The notes under the pieces are model-generated. The model did not search any database and was not told where the DNA came from. It saw nothing but the letters and a program-made list of their open reading frames with translations. A DNA stretch of 64,000 nucleotides from Streptomyces zhaozhouensis. Its GTDB lineage: Bacteria; Actinomycetota; Actinomycetes; Streptomycetales; Streptomycetaceae. The stretch spans positions 372,001-436,000 of the forward strand of contig NZ_OCNE01000003.1 of assembly GCF_900230195.1 (NCBI RefSeq), in the 5' to 3' direction. Made by a program: the position numbers and the translations under genes. Within the stretch, counting starts at the first letter, position 1, and every line of letters begins with the position of its first letter. This document shows, piece after piece, positions 15,534-24,814 of the stretch.

Positions 15534-16735
15534 GCGTCCCGTGCGCCGTCCTCCCAGAGCCCCAGCACGGCTCCGGCGACGTCGGCGACGCTCCGCCCGT
15601 CCGTGCGCACCCGGTGGTCGCCGACGGCGGCCGACGTCAACGCGCGGGCCTCGCACGCCGCTTCGGCGGCGACGCGGCGCAGTTCGGCGTCGGGCGCGCC
15701 GCGCAGCCGGTCGCCGGCGAGCGGCGGGGCCTGGCCGGCGCCGCGCCGGCGGACCCGGTCGAGCAGCGCCTCGGGGCCCGCGTCCAGCCGGCAGAGGGTC
15801 AGCGGCGCCCCGCGCAGGGCACGGCGGTAGCGGTCGGCGGTCGCGCCGTCCGGGACCGGGCCCACCGCCACCAGCCGACGGGTGCCGACCGCCGCGTACC
15901 GGTCGAGAAGGGCGGCGAGGTTGGCCGCGCTCAGCCGGTGCCGCCCGGGGTCGTCGGCGGGCGCGGGCGCCAGGAGGCCGACCTGCCCGAGGTCGACGAA
16001 CGCGGCGGGTCCGCCGGCGCGTCGGAGGCGTTGGCCCACCTCCCAGCCGACGGTCGACTTGCCGACTGCCTCGGCGCCGCAGAGCAGCAGCACGGCGGGG
16101 CGGGCGCCGCTCCGTTCCGGTCCCCTCGCGGCCTCCCCGGGTGGCGCGGGGGCGGTGGCGGGCGGGCGCCAGTGGGCCAGCACCCGGTCGACGACGTCGG
16201 CGGGCGACCGGCCGTCGGTGTCGATCCGCAGGTCGGGACGGCCGCTCGGTCCCGCTCCCCGGGACTCGGCCTCGGCTTCGGTCTCGGCTTCGGTCTCGGC
16301 CTCGGCTTCGGCTTCGGCTTCGGCTTCGGCCAGCACTCTCCCCAGGTCCTCGGGCAGGGTGCCGCGCCCGAGGTAGCGCCGGCTCAGCTCGCCACGCCCG
16401 GCGGTCAGCGCGCACAGGGTGAGGTCCACGCCGGGAAGGTGCCCCCGGTCGACGCCGGCCGCCGGGTCGACCACCCCCGAGACGACCAGGCAACGCGCGC
16501 CCTCCGCACGGTAGTTGACCACCAGGGCGGCGAGGTTGCCGGCCTTCAGCAGATGGCGGCCGGGGTCGCCCGGCGGCTCGGGGTAGTTGATCCCCAGCTG
16601 GTCGATGTCCACGTACCCGACCGGTGTCCCGTCCGCCGCGAGCCGGCGGTACAGGGCCCATCCGGCGGTGGACTTCCCGACCCCGGGCGGACCGCAGAGC
16701 CACAGGACGGGGAACGGGGAGGGAGACGCGTTCAT
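15344..16735 (-). CDS. tandemly duplicated P-loop NTPase/kinase-like protein
   Basis: 463 aa from ATG 16735 (MNASPSPFPVLWLCGPPGVG). Two homologous halves: residues about 8-180 with Walker A GPPGVGKSTAGW, and about 245-420 with GAEAVGKSTVGW. Each half continues with YVDIDQLG or FVDLGQVG, a PGRHLLKAGNLAALV-type motif and ends with a TDGRS-ADVVDRVL-like helix. The halves resemble adenylylsulfate- or shikimate-kinase-like small-molecule kinases, but the substrate is unknown. They are joined by a low-complexity Ala/Glu/Thr linker. The C-terminal 60 residues are unlike the rest and overlap the DUF4241 remnant on the other strand, so the original stop may be lost. Iterated repeats fill the upstream region. 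Confidence 0.75.
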   Translation of the reverse strand: MNASPSPFPVLWLCGPPGVGKSTAGWALYRRLAADGTPVGYVDIDQLGINYPEPPGDPGRHLLKAGNLAALVVNYRAEGARCLVVSGVVDPAAGVDRGHLPGVDLTLCALTAGRGELSRRYLGRGTLPEDLGRVLAEAEAEAEAEAETEAETEAEAESRGAGPSGRPDLRIDTDGRSPADVVDRVLAHWRPPATAPAPPGEAARGPERSGARPAVLLLCGAEAVGKSTVGWEVGQRLRRAGGPAAFVDLGQVGLLAPAPADDPGRHRLSAANLAALLDRYAAVGTRRLVAVGPVPDGATADRYRRALRGAPLTLCRLDAGPEALLDRVRRRGAGQAPPLAGDRLRGAPDAELRRVAAEAACEARALTSAAVGDHRVRTDGRSVADVAGAVLGLWEDGARDAQSGASTTKKVVTNPATRPDASRPTQVGYAPSPQPDGKATTPTPDSGSTTAAGRGAGEGDAVP

Positions 16736-16760
16736 GGTGCGGGAGTATCGCCCGCGGCGC

Positions 16761-16848
16761 GGGATACCCGCCACGCGATTCCCACCACACGCGATTCCCA
16801 CCACGCGATTCCCACCACACGCGATTCCGGCCACGCGCTTCCCGCCGC
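16761..16848. repeat. iterated 14-bp direct repeats upstream of the duplicated P-loop gene
   Basis: GCGATTCCCACCAC occurs at 16775, 16791 and 16805, with variants at 16821 (GCGATTCCGGCCAC) and 16835 (GCGCTTCCCGCCGC) and a partial copy at 16761. Spacing alternates 16 and 14 bp, so the higher-order unit is 30 bp. The array lies 26-113 bp upstream of the minus-strand start at 16735, where a promoter would be. It could be iterons for a regulator or a simple slippage array. Confidence 0.8.
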
Positions 16849-16910
16849 GGACGGGTCGGGAGACGACCGCGGCCGACGGGGAATCCGTCGGCCGCGGCGG
16901 CGCGTTCCGG

Positions 16911-16934
16911 CACGGCACGCCGCCGCGTGCCGTG
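16911..16934 (-). terminator. terminator of the SGNH lipase gene
   Basis: CACGGCACGC and GCGTGCCGTG form a perfect 10-bp stem with a 4-nt loop, 12 bp past the lipase stop. Confidence 0.7.
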
Positions 16935-16946
16935 AGCGGGCGCGGG

Positions 16947-17741
16947 TCAGTCGTTGGCGGAGAGGACCGGGTGGTAGCCGCCCGAGTGCCCGAGGGCCGT
17001 CGGGTGGTAGGCCTCCCAGACGGGCAGCGCCAGGTCGTGGAGCCAGTCGTCGCCCGAGCAGAGCTCGTGGCCGTCGAAGGCCGCGGCCACGTCGCCGTAG
17101 GTGAAGCCGTGGGCGGCGGCGCGCGAGGAGATCACGGAGTTCAGCAGGTCGGCCGCGTCGTTGATGGCCTGCCGCTTGGTCTGGCTGAGCCCGAGGCAGA
17201 TGCCGGAGGGCTCGGTGTAGAAGCGCGGGTAGCCGAGCACCACCACGTGCGCGTTGGGCGCGTTGGCCTTGATGGCGTTGTACACGCTGTCGAGGCGGGC
17301 GGGGAGCGTGCTGTTGACGAAGTCGCGCGCGGTGGCGATCCGGTTCAGGCAGCCGCTGTCGGAGCTGATCACACAGGTGGTCATGACGTCGGCGAAGCCC
17401 GCGTCGTTGCCGCCGATGGTGATGCTCACCAGTCCGGTCGAGCTGTCGAGCGCGCTGACCTGGGAGCCCGTCACATCGCTGGTGACGGCGCCGGAGCAGG
17501 CCACGAAGTCGAACGACGAGGGGGCGTTGGCCTCGGCCCACAGGGACGGGTAGGCGTTGTTGCTGCGGTGGCAGTCACCGCTGGAGTCGATGTAGTCGCC
17601 GGCGCCGTTGCCCGAGGAGTACGAGTCCCCGAGCGCCACGTACGCGGGGCCGGCTGCCTGCGCGGGGGTCGCGCCCATCATCGCCAGCGCGAAGCCGAGG
17701 ACGAGGGCGGCGACGGTGGACAGGCGTCTGGTCAGTCTCAC
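16947..17741 (-). CDS. secreted SGNH/GDSL lipase or esterase
   Basis: 264 aa from GTG 17741 with GGAGG just upstream. Residues 1-31 are a signal peptide (VRLTRRLSTVAALVLGFALA, cleavage after AQA). The SGNH blocks are present: block I ALGDSYSSG with the Ser nucleophile, Gly in ACSGAVTSD, block III ITIGGNDAGF, and block V YHPTALGHSGGYHPVL with the catalytic His. Several cysteines could form three disulfides as in related Streptomyces extracellular lipases. It hydrolyses ester bonds outside the cell; substrate chain length is unknown. Confidence 0.95.
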   Translation of the reverse strand: MRLTRRLSTVAALVLGFALAMMGATPAQAAGPAYVALGDSYSSGNGAGDYIDSSGDCHRSNNAYPSLWAEANAPSSFDFVACSGAVTSDVTGSQVSALDSSTGLVSITIGGNDAGFADVMTTCVISSDSGCLNRIATARDFVNSTLPARLDSVYNAIKANAPNAHVVVLGYPRFYTEPSGICLGLSQTKRQAINDAADLLNSVISSRAAAHGFTYGDVAAAFDGHELCSGDDWLHDLALPVWEAYHPTALGHSGGYHPVLSAND

Positions 17742-18251
17742 GGAACCTCCATGGGGGGGGTCGCTGTGGCACCGTTTGTACCAAGCAACGCGCGTTGATG
17801 GAAGTGCCCATGTCAATAACGAGCGACATTGGGCGAACACTTCACCCCGCTGATCGCCTTGTGCTGTCACTCGATCAACTGACCTTCGCGCGAACGCCCT
17901 TGACGCCGCGCGCGGCCATGGATTCTCCACATCCGGAGGGACGTCACCGGCCTGACACCCCCTCAGCGCGGCCCGCGACGGGGACGCACGGCGAGCGCGG
18001 TGACACGGAGAGCGGGCGGGAGAGGCGCCGTTACGTCCGCACCTCCACCCCAATCAAGGGCTTTGTCAGACCCAGCGGCTACCGTTTGCGTCGACAGGAT
18101 CACTTTCTGCCAAGAACGTGAGGTATCGGGTCGATAACCATCGCGCATGGCGGTGCCGAGCCCGGGTAGCCGCCACCGCGTACCAACCGCTTGCCCTGTG
18201 CAGGTATCCGGCCTGACCAGGGAACATAACGAAACAGATAGGTGGAATCGC
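17742..18251. other. intergenic region between divergent lipase and BCCT genes
   Basis: 510 bp without a supportable gene. It holds the ribosome site of the lipase, a perfect 12-bp palindrome CAACGCGCGTTG at 17786-17797 (45 bp upstream of the lipase start) and the AT-richer promoter area of the transporter near 18200-18245. Confidence 0.6.
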
Positions 18252-20027
18252 GTGCCAGGCGATCAGAACTCACCGACAACGGAAGAGCCCCGGCGGGCCG
18301 CCTTCGCCAAGCCACGGACCGACCCCGTGGTCTTCGGCGTCTCCGCCGCGATCACTCTTGCCTTTGTCATCTGGGGCGCCGTCGCCACCGACTCGCTGGC
18401 CGACGCGGCGAGCGACGCGCTGGGAAGCATCATCAAGAACGCCGGGTGGGCCTTCGTGCTCGCCGCCTCCGGCTTCGTGGTCTTCGCGCTCTGGCTGGCC
18501 GCCAGCCGCTACGGCCGGATCACCCTGGGCAAGGAGGGCGAGGAGCCCGAGTTCAAGACCGTGTCCTGGGTGGCGATGATGTTCAGCGCCGGCATGGGCA
18601 TCGGGCTGATGTTCTGGGGCGTGGCCGAGCCGATCAGCCACTACGTCACCGCGCCTCCCGGCACGACGCCCGGCGACTCCGGCGAGGCCATGGCGACCTC
18701 CATGGCGACCACGCTCTTCCACTGGACGCTGCACCCCTGGGCCATCTACGCGGTCGTCGGTCTGGCCATCGCCTACAGCGCCTACCGGCGCGGGCGCCGG
18801 CAGACGATCAGCGCCGTCTTCACCCCGCTCATCGGGAAGCGTCGCGCCGAGGGCGGCCTCGGCAAGGTCATCGACATCCTGGCCATCGTCGCCACCCTCT
18901 TCGGCTCCGCCGCGTCCCTCGGTCTCGGCGCGCTCCAGATCGGCAGCGGCATAGAGGAACTGGACTGGATGACCGATGTCGGCGAGGGTCTGCTCGTCGT
19001 CATCATCACCGTGCTGACCGCGGCGTTCATCGTCTCCGCCGTCTCCGGCGTGGCCAAGGGCATCCAGTGGCTGTCCAACATCAACATGGTGCTGGCCGGC
19101 CTGCTCGCGGTGTTCGTCTTCGTGGCGGGTCCGACCGTCATCATCATGGACCTGATCCCCACCTCGATCGGTTCGTTCGTCGACCAGCTGCCGCAGATGG
19201 CCGCCCGCACCGAGGCCAGCGGCGGCGAGGGCGTCGGCGCCTGGCTCTCCGGCTGGACGGTCTTCTACTGGGCGTGGTGGATCTCCTGGACGCCCTTCGT
19301 CGGCATGTTCATCGCGCGCATCAGCCGTGGCCGCACCATCCGCCAGTTCGTCGGCGGCGTGATCCTGGTGCCCAGCGCGGTCAGCCTGCTGTGGTTCGCC
19401 ATCTTCGGCGGGACCGGGATGCGGGTGCAGGAGAGCGGCGTGGACGTCGCCGGCCAGGGCGCCGAGGAGGCGCAGTTGTTCGCGGTGCTCGCCGAGTACC
19501 CGATCGCCACGGTCACCTCGCTGCTGGTCATGATCCTGGTCGGCATCTTCTTCGTCTCGGGCGCCGACGCGGCCTCCATCGTGATGGGCACCCTCTCGCA
19601 GCACGGCTCGCAGGAGCCGCACCGCCTGGTCGTCATCTTCTGGGGCGCCCTGACCGGTGCGGTTGCCGCGATCATGTTGCTCGTCGGCAGCGGCACGGGC
19701 GAGGACGGGGAGAACAAGGCGCTGGACGGCCTGCAGAACATGACGATTCTGGCGGCCGTCCCGTTCACCGTGGTCATGATCGGCCTCTGCTTCGCGCTGA
19801 TGAAGGACCTGCGGCGGGACGCCCTGGTGCTGCGCGCCGAAAAGGGCGAGGAGGTCGTCGAGATGGCCGTCATCGCGGGCAGCGAGAAGTACGCCGGCGA
19901 CTTCGAGATCCGGATCGGCCCGGGCGAGGGCAACGGCGAGGGGAACGGCGGGAGCGGCGGAAGCGGCGGGAGCGCCGCCTCCACGGACATAGAGGACACC
20001 GGGCCCACGGGTCCCGCGAAGTCCTAG
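18252..20027 (+). CDS. BCCT family transporter (betaine/choline/carnitine)
   Basis: 591 aa from GTG 18252 with AGGTGG upstream. Twelve hydrophobic segments; conserved GMGIGLMFWGVAEP after the third helix and the Trp-rich substrate box YWAWWISWTPFVG. The family couples Na+ or H+ to uptake of quaternary ammonium solutes, mainly glycine betaine as an osmoprotectant. The charged C-terminal tail (about 515-591), ending in a Gly/Ser/Asn repeat, could act as an osmosensor as in BetP. It is monocistronic and followed by a strong terminator. Confidence 0.95.
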   Translation: MPGDQNSPTTEEPRRAAFAKPRTDPVVFGVSAAITLAFVIWGAVATDSLADAASDALGSIIKNAGWAFVLAASGFVVFALWLAASRYGRITLGKEGEEPEFKTVSWVAMMFSAGMGIGLMFWGVAEPISHYVTAPPGTTPGDSGEAMATSMATTLFHWTLHPWAIYAVVGLAIAYSAYRRGRRQTISAVFTPLIGKRRAEGGLGKVIDILAIVATLFGSAASLGLGALQIGSGIEELDWMTDVGEGLLVVIITVLTAAFIVSAVSGVAKGIQWLSNINMVLAGLLAVFVFVAGPTVIIMDLIPTSIGSFVDQLPQMAARTEASGGEGVGAWLSGWTVFYWAWWISWTPFVGMFIARISRGRTIRQFVGGVILVPSAVSLLWFAIFGGTGMRVQESGVDVAGQGAEEAQLFAVLAEYPIATVTSLLVMILVGIFFVSGADAASIVMGTLSQHGSQEPHRLVVIFWGALTGAVAAIMLLVGSGTGEDGENKALDGLQNMTILAAVPFTVVMIGLCFALMKDLRRDALVLRAEKGEEVVEMAVIAGSEKYAGDFEIRIGPGEGNGEGNGGSGGSGGSAASTDIEDTGPTGPAKS

Positions 20028-20047
20028 CCGCGCCTCCTACGGGGTGA

Positions 20048-20087
20048 GACCCCGGGGCGGTCGGCTTCGGCCGGCCGCCCCGGGGTC
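20048..20087. terminator. strong terminator after the BCCT gene
   Basis: GACCCCGGGGCGG...CCGCCCCGGGGTC, a stem of about 18 bp closed by a TTCG loop and followed by TTCTTC. It can also serve the convergent FAD dehydrogenase gene. Confidence 0.85.
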
Positions 20088-20107
20088 TTCTTCGTCCGGC
20101 CCCGGGG

Positions 20108-21760
20108 TCAGAGGTCGCGGGCGGCGGAGCGGCCCGCCGTGCGCCCGGAGAAGAGGCAGCCGCCGAGGAAGGTGCCCTCCAGGGAGCGGTATCCGTGCAT
20201 CCCGCCGCCGCCGAAGCCCGCCGCCTCGCCCGCCGCGTAGACCCCGGACAGCGGCTCGCCGCCCTCGGTGAGCACCCGCCCCGAGAGGTCGGTCTCCAGC
20301 CCGCCGAGCGTCTTGCGGGTCAGGATGTGCAGCCGCACCGCGATCAGCGGGCCGGACCTCGGGTCCAGCAGCCGGTGCGGGGAGGCGACCCGGACCAGCC
20401 GGTCCCCGAGATAGCCCCGCGCGCCCCGGATCGCGGTGATCTGCGCGTCCTTGGTGAAACGGTTGCCGATCTCGCGGTCACGCTCCTCGATGGTCCGGCG
20501 CAGCGCGCCCTCGTCGATCAGCCGCTCGCCCGAGACGGCGTTCATTCCCCGTACCAGCGCGCCCAGTTCGTGCTCCACGACGAAGTCCGGGCCGCGTTCG
20601 AGAAACGCCCGCACGGGTGCCGGTGCGCCGGGGCGGACGCGCTGCGCGACCTGGCGGAGGCTCTTCTCCGTCAGGTCCGGGTTCTGCTCGGAGCCGGAGA
20701 GCGCGAACTCCTTCTCGACGATCTTCCGGGTCAGCACGAACCAGCTGTGGTCGTGGCCGGTGCGCCTGAGGTGTTCCAAAGTGCCCAGGGTGTCGAACCC
20801 CGGGTAGAGCGGGACGGGCAGCCGGCGTCCCCTGGCGTCCAGCCAGAGCGAGGAGGGGCCGGGCAGGATGCGGATCCCGTGCCGGGCCCAGACCGGGTCC
20901 CAGTTGGTGATGCCCTCGGTGTAGTGCCACATCCGGTCGCGGTTGATCAGCCGGGCGCCGGCCCGTTCCGCGATGCCGAGCATCAGGCCGTCGACATGCG
21001 CCGGAACCCCGCTGAGCAGGTGGGCGGGCGGGGAGCCGAGCCGTTCCGGCCAGGCGTCGCGGACCAGTTCCGGGTTGCCGCCGATACCGCCCGAGGTGAG
21101 GATCACGGCCTGGGCGCGCAGTTCGAAGGCGCTGACCACCTCGCGGTTGCTGGCCACGCCCCGGCGCGCGGTGTCCTCGGCGAGCACCTCCCCGAGCACG
21201 GTGTCCACCCGCCCGCCGGTGCGCGCGAGTCCGCTGACCCGGTGGCGGAAGCGCAGGTCGACCAGGCCGCGCTCGGCCGCCGCGCGGACCCGGCGCTCGA
21301 ACGGCGCGACGACGCCCGGCCCGGTGCCCCAGGTGATGTGGAAGCGCGGCACCGAGTTGCCGTGGCCCGAGGCGTCGTAGCCGCCGCGCTCGGCCCAGCC
21401 GACCGCCGGGAAGAAACGAACGCCCTGGCCGTGCAGCCAGGAACGTTTCTCTCCCGCCGCGAAGTCCACGTACGCCTCGGCCCAGCGGCGCGGCCAGTGG
21501 TCCTCCCTGCGGTCGAAGCCGGCGGTGCCGAGCCAGTCCTGCCAGGCCAGTTCGTGGCTGTCGCGCACCCGCAGCCGGCGCTGCTCGGGGGAGTCGACCA
21601 GGAAGAGCCCGCCGAACGACCAGTGCGCCTGGCCGCCGAGTGAGGCCTCGGGCTCCTGGTCGAGCAGGATGACCTTGCGGCCGGCGTCGGCCACCTCGGC
21701 CGCGGCCACCAGGCCGGCGAGCCCGGCGCCGATCACGATCACGTCGGCGTCATACGCCAT
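20108..21760 (-). CDS. FAD-binding dehydrogenase of the 3-ketosteroid dehydrogenase/fumarate reductase flavoprotein family
   Basis: 550 aa. The N-terminus has the dinucleotide motif VIVIGAGLAGLVAAAEVADAG and an acidic LLDQEPEASLGGQAHWSFGG segment that contacts FAD. ILTSGGIGGNPELVRDAWPE and the C-terminal GVYAAGEAAGFGGGGMHGYR are characteristic of this subgroup. The substrate is unknown; relatives dehydrogenate steroids or reduce alpha,beta-unsaturated acids. The length is normal for the family. Confidence 0.88.
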   Translation of the reverse strand: MAYDADVIVIGAGLAGLVAAAEVADAGRKVILLDQEPEASLGGQAHWSFGGLFLVDSPEQRRLRVRDSHELAWQDWLGTAGFDRREDHWPRRWAEAYVDFAAGEKRSWLHGQGVRFFPAVGWAERGGYDASGHGNSVPRFHITWGTGPGVVAPFERRVRAAAERGLVDLRFRHRVSGLARTGGRVDTVLGEVLAEDTARRGVASNREVVSAFELRAQAVILTSGGIGGNPELVRDAWPERLGSPPAHLLSGVPAHVDGLMLGIAERAGARLINRDRMWHYTEGITNWDPVWARHGIRILPGPSSLWLDARGRRLPVPLYPGFDTLGTLEHLRRTGHDHSWFVLTRKIVEKEFALSGSEQNPDLTEKSLRQVAQRVRPGAPAPVRAFLERGPDFVVEHELGALVRGMNAVSGERLIDEGALRRTIEERDREIGNRFTKDAQITAIRGARGYLGDRLVRVASPHRLLDPRSGPLIAVRLHILTRKTLGGLETDLSGRVLTEGGEPLSGVYAAGEAAGFGGGGMHGYRSLEGTFLGGCLFSGRTAGRSAARDL

Positions 21761-21893
21761 CCCACGAACCTCCCGTTCGACCGTTAGTGATCCTGGGCGG
21801 GGCGGAGGCGGGCGTCAACCAGTGGGGAGGGCCGGAAACGGCGCGGCACCGCGCCCCGCCGGGAGCCGAATGTCTTGCCCTAGGCTCATACGC

Positions 21894-22283
21894 GTGATCG
21901 GACGCGTGCGAGAGACCCTGCGCTGGTGGTTCGCCCCGCAGCGGGTGCGGGAGGAGGGGCCCACCCCGGACTACCGCTTCTCGCTGGCCAACGAGCGCAC
22001 TTTTCTGGCCTGGCTGCGGACGGCGTTGGCGCTGCTGGCCGGCGGAATCGCGGTGCAGCAGTTCCTGACCGAGCTGCCGTGGGCGCTCCGCACCACGGTC
22101 GCCCTGCTGCTGGTGGCGGGCGGCGCGCTGTGCGCGGTGCGGGCCGTCGACCACTGGGTGCGGACGGAGCGCGCCATACGGCGCGGCGACGACCTCCCGT
22201 TGAACCGTTTCCCCGCCCTGCTCTCGGTGGGCACGGTGCTCATCGCACTGCTGATCATCGGCGCGCTGCTGTGGCCGCGCTAG
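21894..22283 (+). CDS. DUF202 membrane protein (YidH-like)
   Basis: 129 aa with three membrane helices. DYRFSLANERTFLAWLRTAL is the DUF202 signature. The GTG start has no ribosome site but follows TAGGCT by seven bases, the pattern of a leaderless transcript. The next gene overlaps its 3' end by 13 bp and is a second DUF202 protein, so the two probably form a complex. Function unknown. Confidence 0.85.
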   Translation: MIGRVRETLRWWFAPQRVREEGPTPDYRFSLANERTFLAWLRTALALLAGGIAVQQFLTELPWALRTTVALLLVAGGALCAVRAVDHWVRTERAIRRGDDLPLNRFPALLSVGTVLIALLIIGALLWPR

Positions 22284-22609
22284 GCCGGAACGGCGGGGCG
22301 GAGGCCGGGGGGCAGGCGGAGCGCACCCGGCTCTCCTGGCGGCGGACGACGTTGGCCTTCGCGCTGACGCTGGGGCTCGCGGTGCGCGGGCTGGTGATGG
22401 CGGACTCGGGGGTGCTGGTCGGCGGGTTGGCGGTGGCGTGCGGCGGGCTGCTCTGGGCCGGCTTCCTGGTGCTGGCCCAGCGGCGGATCGTCGCACTGTC
22501 GCGGACCGGCGGCCACGGCGTGTCCGCGTCGACCGTGCTGGTCGCGGCGGGCGCGGTGGGACTGCTGGCGGTGGCGGCCGGGGTGTTGGCCGTGGTCACG
22601 CTCGGCTGA
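22271..22609 (+). CDS. second DUF202 membrane protein
   Basis: 112 aa from GTG 22271, overlapping the upstream DUF202 gene. It has the shorter DUF202 pattern ERTRLSWRRTTLAFALTLGL followed by two more hydrophobic segments. Tandem DUF202 genes (YidH plus YidG-like) are common in actinobacteria; the pair is co-translated here. Role unknown. Confidence 0.85.
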   Translation: MAALGRNGGAEAGGQAERTRLSWRRTTLAFALTLGLAVRGLVMADSGVLVGGLAVACGGLLWAGFLVLAQRRIVALSRTGGHGVSASTVLVAAGAVGLLAVAAGVLAVVTLG

Positions 22610-22658
22610 GGGCGCTCGCGCACTCCCCCGCGGGGCTACCGGTGAGTATCCTGGCCGG

Positions 22659-23120
22659 ATGGCTGAACCCCGGATCTTCTCCTCGCCCGAAGAACTGCCG
22701 GGCGCGGTGGGCGAGCCGCTGGGCCCGAGCGAGTGGCTGCTGGTCGACCAGCACAGGATCGACCAGTTCGCCGAGGCCACCGGCGATCACCAGTGGATAC
22801 ATACCGATCAGGAACGGGCGGCGACCGGCCCCTTCGGGGCGACGATCGCCCATGGCTATCTCACCTTGGCCCTGTTGCCCGTGCTGACGCCCCAGCTGCT
22901 GCGCGTCGAGGGGGTGCGGATGGCGCTCAACTACGGGAGCAACCGGGTGCGTTTCCCCGCCCCCCTGCCGGTGGACTCCCGGGTCCGGGCGCACGGCTCG
23001 GTGGCGAACGTGGAGCCGGTACCCGGCGGTTGGCAGCTGACGCTGGCGGTCACGGTGGAGCGGGAGGGCGGCGCCAGACCGGTGTGCGCCGCGGAGACCA
23101 TCACCCGCTTCGCTCTCTGA
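22659..23120 (+). CDS. MaoC family dehydratase
   Basis: 153 aa with a hot-dog fold. FAEATGDHQWIHTD carries the hydratase Asp/His pair, and FGATIAHGYLTLALLPVL is the family's helical motif. The length fits single-domain (R)-enoyl-CoA hydratase-like proteins. The substrate (an enoyl-CoA) is inferred. It stands alone between the DUF202 pair and the TPR regulator. Confidence 0.92.
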   Translation: MAEPRIFSSPEELPGAVGEPLGPSEWLLVDQHRIDQFAEATGDHQWIHTDQERAATGPFGATIAHGYLTLALLPVLTPQLLRVEGVRMALNYGSNRVRFPAPLPVDSRVRAHGSVANVEPVPGGWQLTLAVTVEREGGARPVCAAETITRFAL

Positions 23121-23342
23121 GGCGGCCAGGGCCGCGCCCCCGACCGCGGGACCGCGCGCGGGCGTTCACGTCACCGGGCGGAGCGGGCGGGCGTGGCCCG
23201 GCGGGCGCCGGCGGGCCGGAGACGGCGGGCGGTTCCGGCGGGCGGACGACGGCGGCATAGGCGTTCGGATCATTCATGCCCATACGGTCAACCACCCGGT
23301 CGACACACGCCACTTGTGAGTGACCGAATACCCCAAAAGCAA

Positions 23343-23360
23343 CCCGATCGTGTGATCGGG
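23343..23360. promoter_or_regulatory. 7-bp dyad upstream of the TPR regulator
   Basis: CCCGATC-GTGT-GATCGGG lies 73 bp upstream of the ATG at 23434 and could be an operator. The rest of the 313-bp gap (23121-23433) has repeated GGCGGGC words near 23170-23240 and nothing else supportable. Confidence 0.4.
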
Positions 23361-23433
23361 GTGCAGGACGCCCGCGCCCCATGCCTCCATGCGCCCTGGT
23401 GTCTCGCGCCCCCCGCGTGAGACGACTGGAGGC

Positions 23434-24741
23434 ATGAAGAAGCGGCAGGGGCCGAACCACCGGCTGCGCGCCTTACTCACCGAGGCCGGTTGGACCCAGG
23501 AGGCGCTGGCGCGTTCCGTGAACATCCTCGGGGCCGAGATCGGTTCCTCGCTCCGGTACGACCGCACCGCGGTCGCGCACTGGCTCTCCGGGACGCAGCC
23601 GCGCCACCCGGTGCCGCAGCTCGCCGCGGAGGCGCTCTCCCGGCGGATCGGCCGGGCCATCACCCCGGAGGCCGCCGGCTTCGCCGACCTGGCCGGCGAG
23701 GGACCGCCGATCGACCCGGTCACCGGCTTCACCGCGCTCTGCCGCTCCGACGCCGACGCGGCCCGCCGGGTCCCGCTCCACCAGCGCCCCTACCGGGTCG
23801 CCGACGCCGTGGTACCCAAGCCGCCCCAAGAGCCCGCGCTCTTCCGCGCCTTGGGCCAGCGGACCGAGGAGACCAAGGCGTTGCACGACGCCGTGGAGTT
23901 CTTCGCCACCTCGATCGACTCGCACGGCGGGCGGCACGCGCGCAGCGCGCTGTCCGCCTACCTCGCCGACGACGTGGTGCCGCTGCTCAGCTCCCGGCAG
24001 ACGCCCAGGATGCGGGCCGAGCTGCTCGTGCTGGCCAGCCGGCTGGCGTTCCTGCTGGCCAGGATGTACGAGGACGGGCTGCTGCACGGAGTGGCCCAGC
24101 GCTACTACAACTACGCGCAGCGGCTGGCCGGCGAGTCAGGCGACCGGACGGCGTGGAGCGTGGTGCTGCGCGCGATGAGCGCGCAGGCCCAGCGCCTGGG
24201 GCATCTGCCCTCCGCGCTCCAACTGGCGGAGGCGGCGCACCAGGGGGCGCGCGGGGCGCCCGTGCCCCACCAGCTCTATGTCGGCACCCAGTTGGCGGTG
24301 GTGCTCGCGCACAGCGGGGACCGCGGGGAGGCGCTGGCCGTGCTCGGGCGGGCCGAGCGGGCGGCGGAGCGGGCGACCGACCAGGGGGGACCGTTCGACA
24401 GCTATCCGTCGGCCGCCCTGCACTTCCAGACGGCGGAGGTGCTGGAGGCGCTGGGCGATCTGTCGGGGGCGCTGGGGGCGCTGCGGCGTTCGGCCGTCGA
24501 GCGCTCGGCGGCCGACCTGCGGGGGCGGGCGCTGACGCAGGCGAGATTCGGACAACTCCTGCTGCGCGCCGGGCGGCTGGACGAGGCGTGCGCGGCCTGG
24601 AGCGGCTTCCTCGACGGGCGGGAACGGCTGCGTTCCGGCGACGCCGAGCAGGCGCTTCGCGCGATGCGCCAGGCGTTGCAGCCCTATCGCAACCGCCGCC
24701 AGACGGCCGAGTTGTTGAGCCGTACTCCGCAGGGTCGTTGA
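23434..24741 (+). CDS. HTH/tetratricopeptide-like regulatory protein
   Basis: 435 aa; ATG preceded by GGAGG. Residues about 5-85 resemble an unusual HTH ([36 protein letters not shown]). The rest is a series of helical pairs resembling TPRs ([40 protein letters not shown]). This is the layout of a large Streptomyces-specific group that includes pleiotropic regulators of sporulation and antibiotic synthesis such as NsdA. Orthology to NsdA itself is not shown. The N-terminal fold may bind DNA, and the TPRs may bind peptide or protein. Confidence 0.8.
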   Translation: MKKRQGPNHRLRALLTEAGWTQEALARSVNILGAEIGSSLRYDRTAVAHWLSGTQPRHPVPQLAAEALSRRIGRAITPEAAGFADLAGEGPPIDPVTGFTALCRSDADAARRVPLHQRPYRVADAVVPKPPQEPALFRALGQRTEETKALHDAVEFFATSIDSHGGRHARSALSAYLADDVVPLLSSRQTPRMRAELLVLASRLAFLLARMYEDGLLHGVAQRYYNYAQRLAGESGDRTAWSVVLRAMSAQAQRLGHLPSALQLAEAAHQGARGAPVPHQLYVGTQLAVVLAHSGDRGEALAVLGRAERAAERATDQGGPFDSYPSAALHFQTAEVLEALGDLSGALGALRRSAVERSAADLRGRALTQARFGQLLLRAGRLDEACAAWSGFLDGRERLRSGDAEQALRAMRQALQPYRNRRQTAELLSRTPQGR

Positions 24742-24814
24742 CTTGCCCGACCGACGTTTCTACCGTCGATTCCTCAGCAACAGCGAAGGAATCATCGGGC
24801 GGCGGGAGTGTGGG

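Noticed and set aside
16947-18053. Longer 368-codon version of the SGNH lipase
   Set aside because: The upstream 104 codons are Arg-rich; GTG 17741 has a GGAGG site and begins a normal signal peptide.
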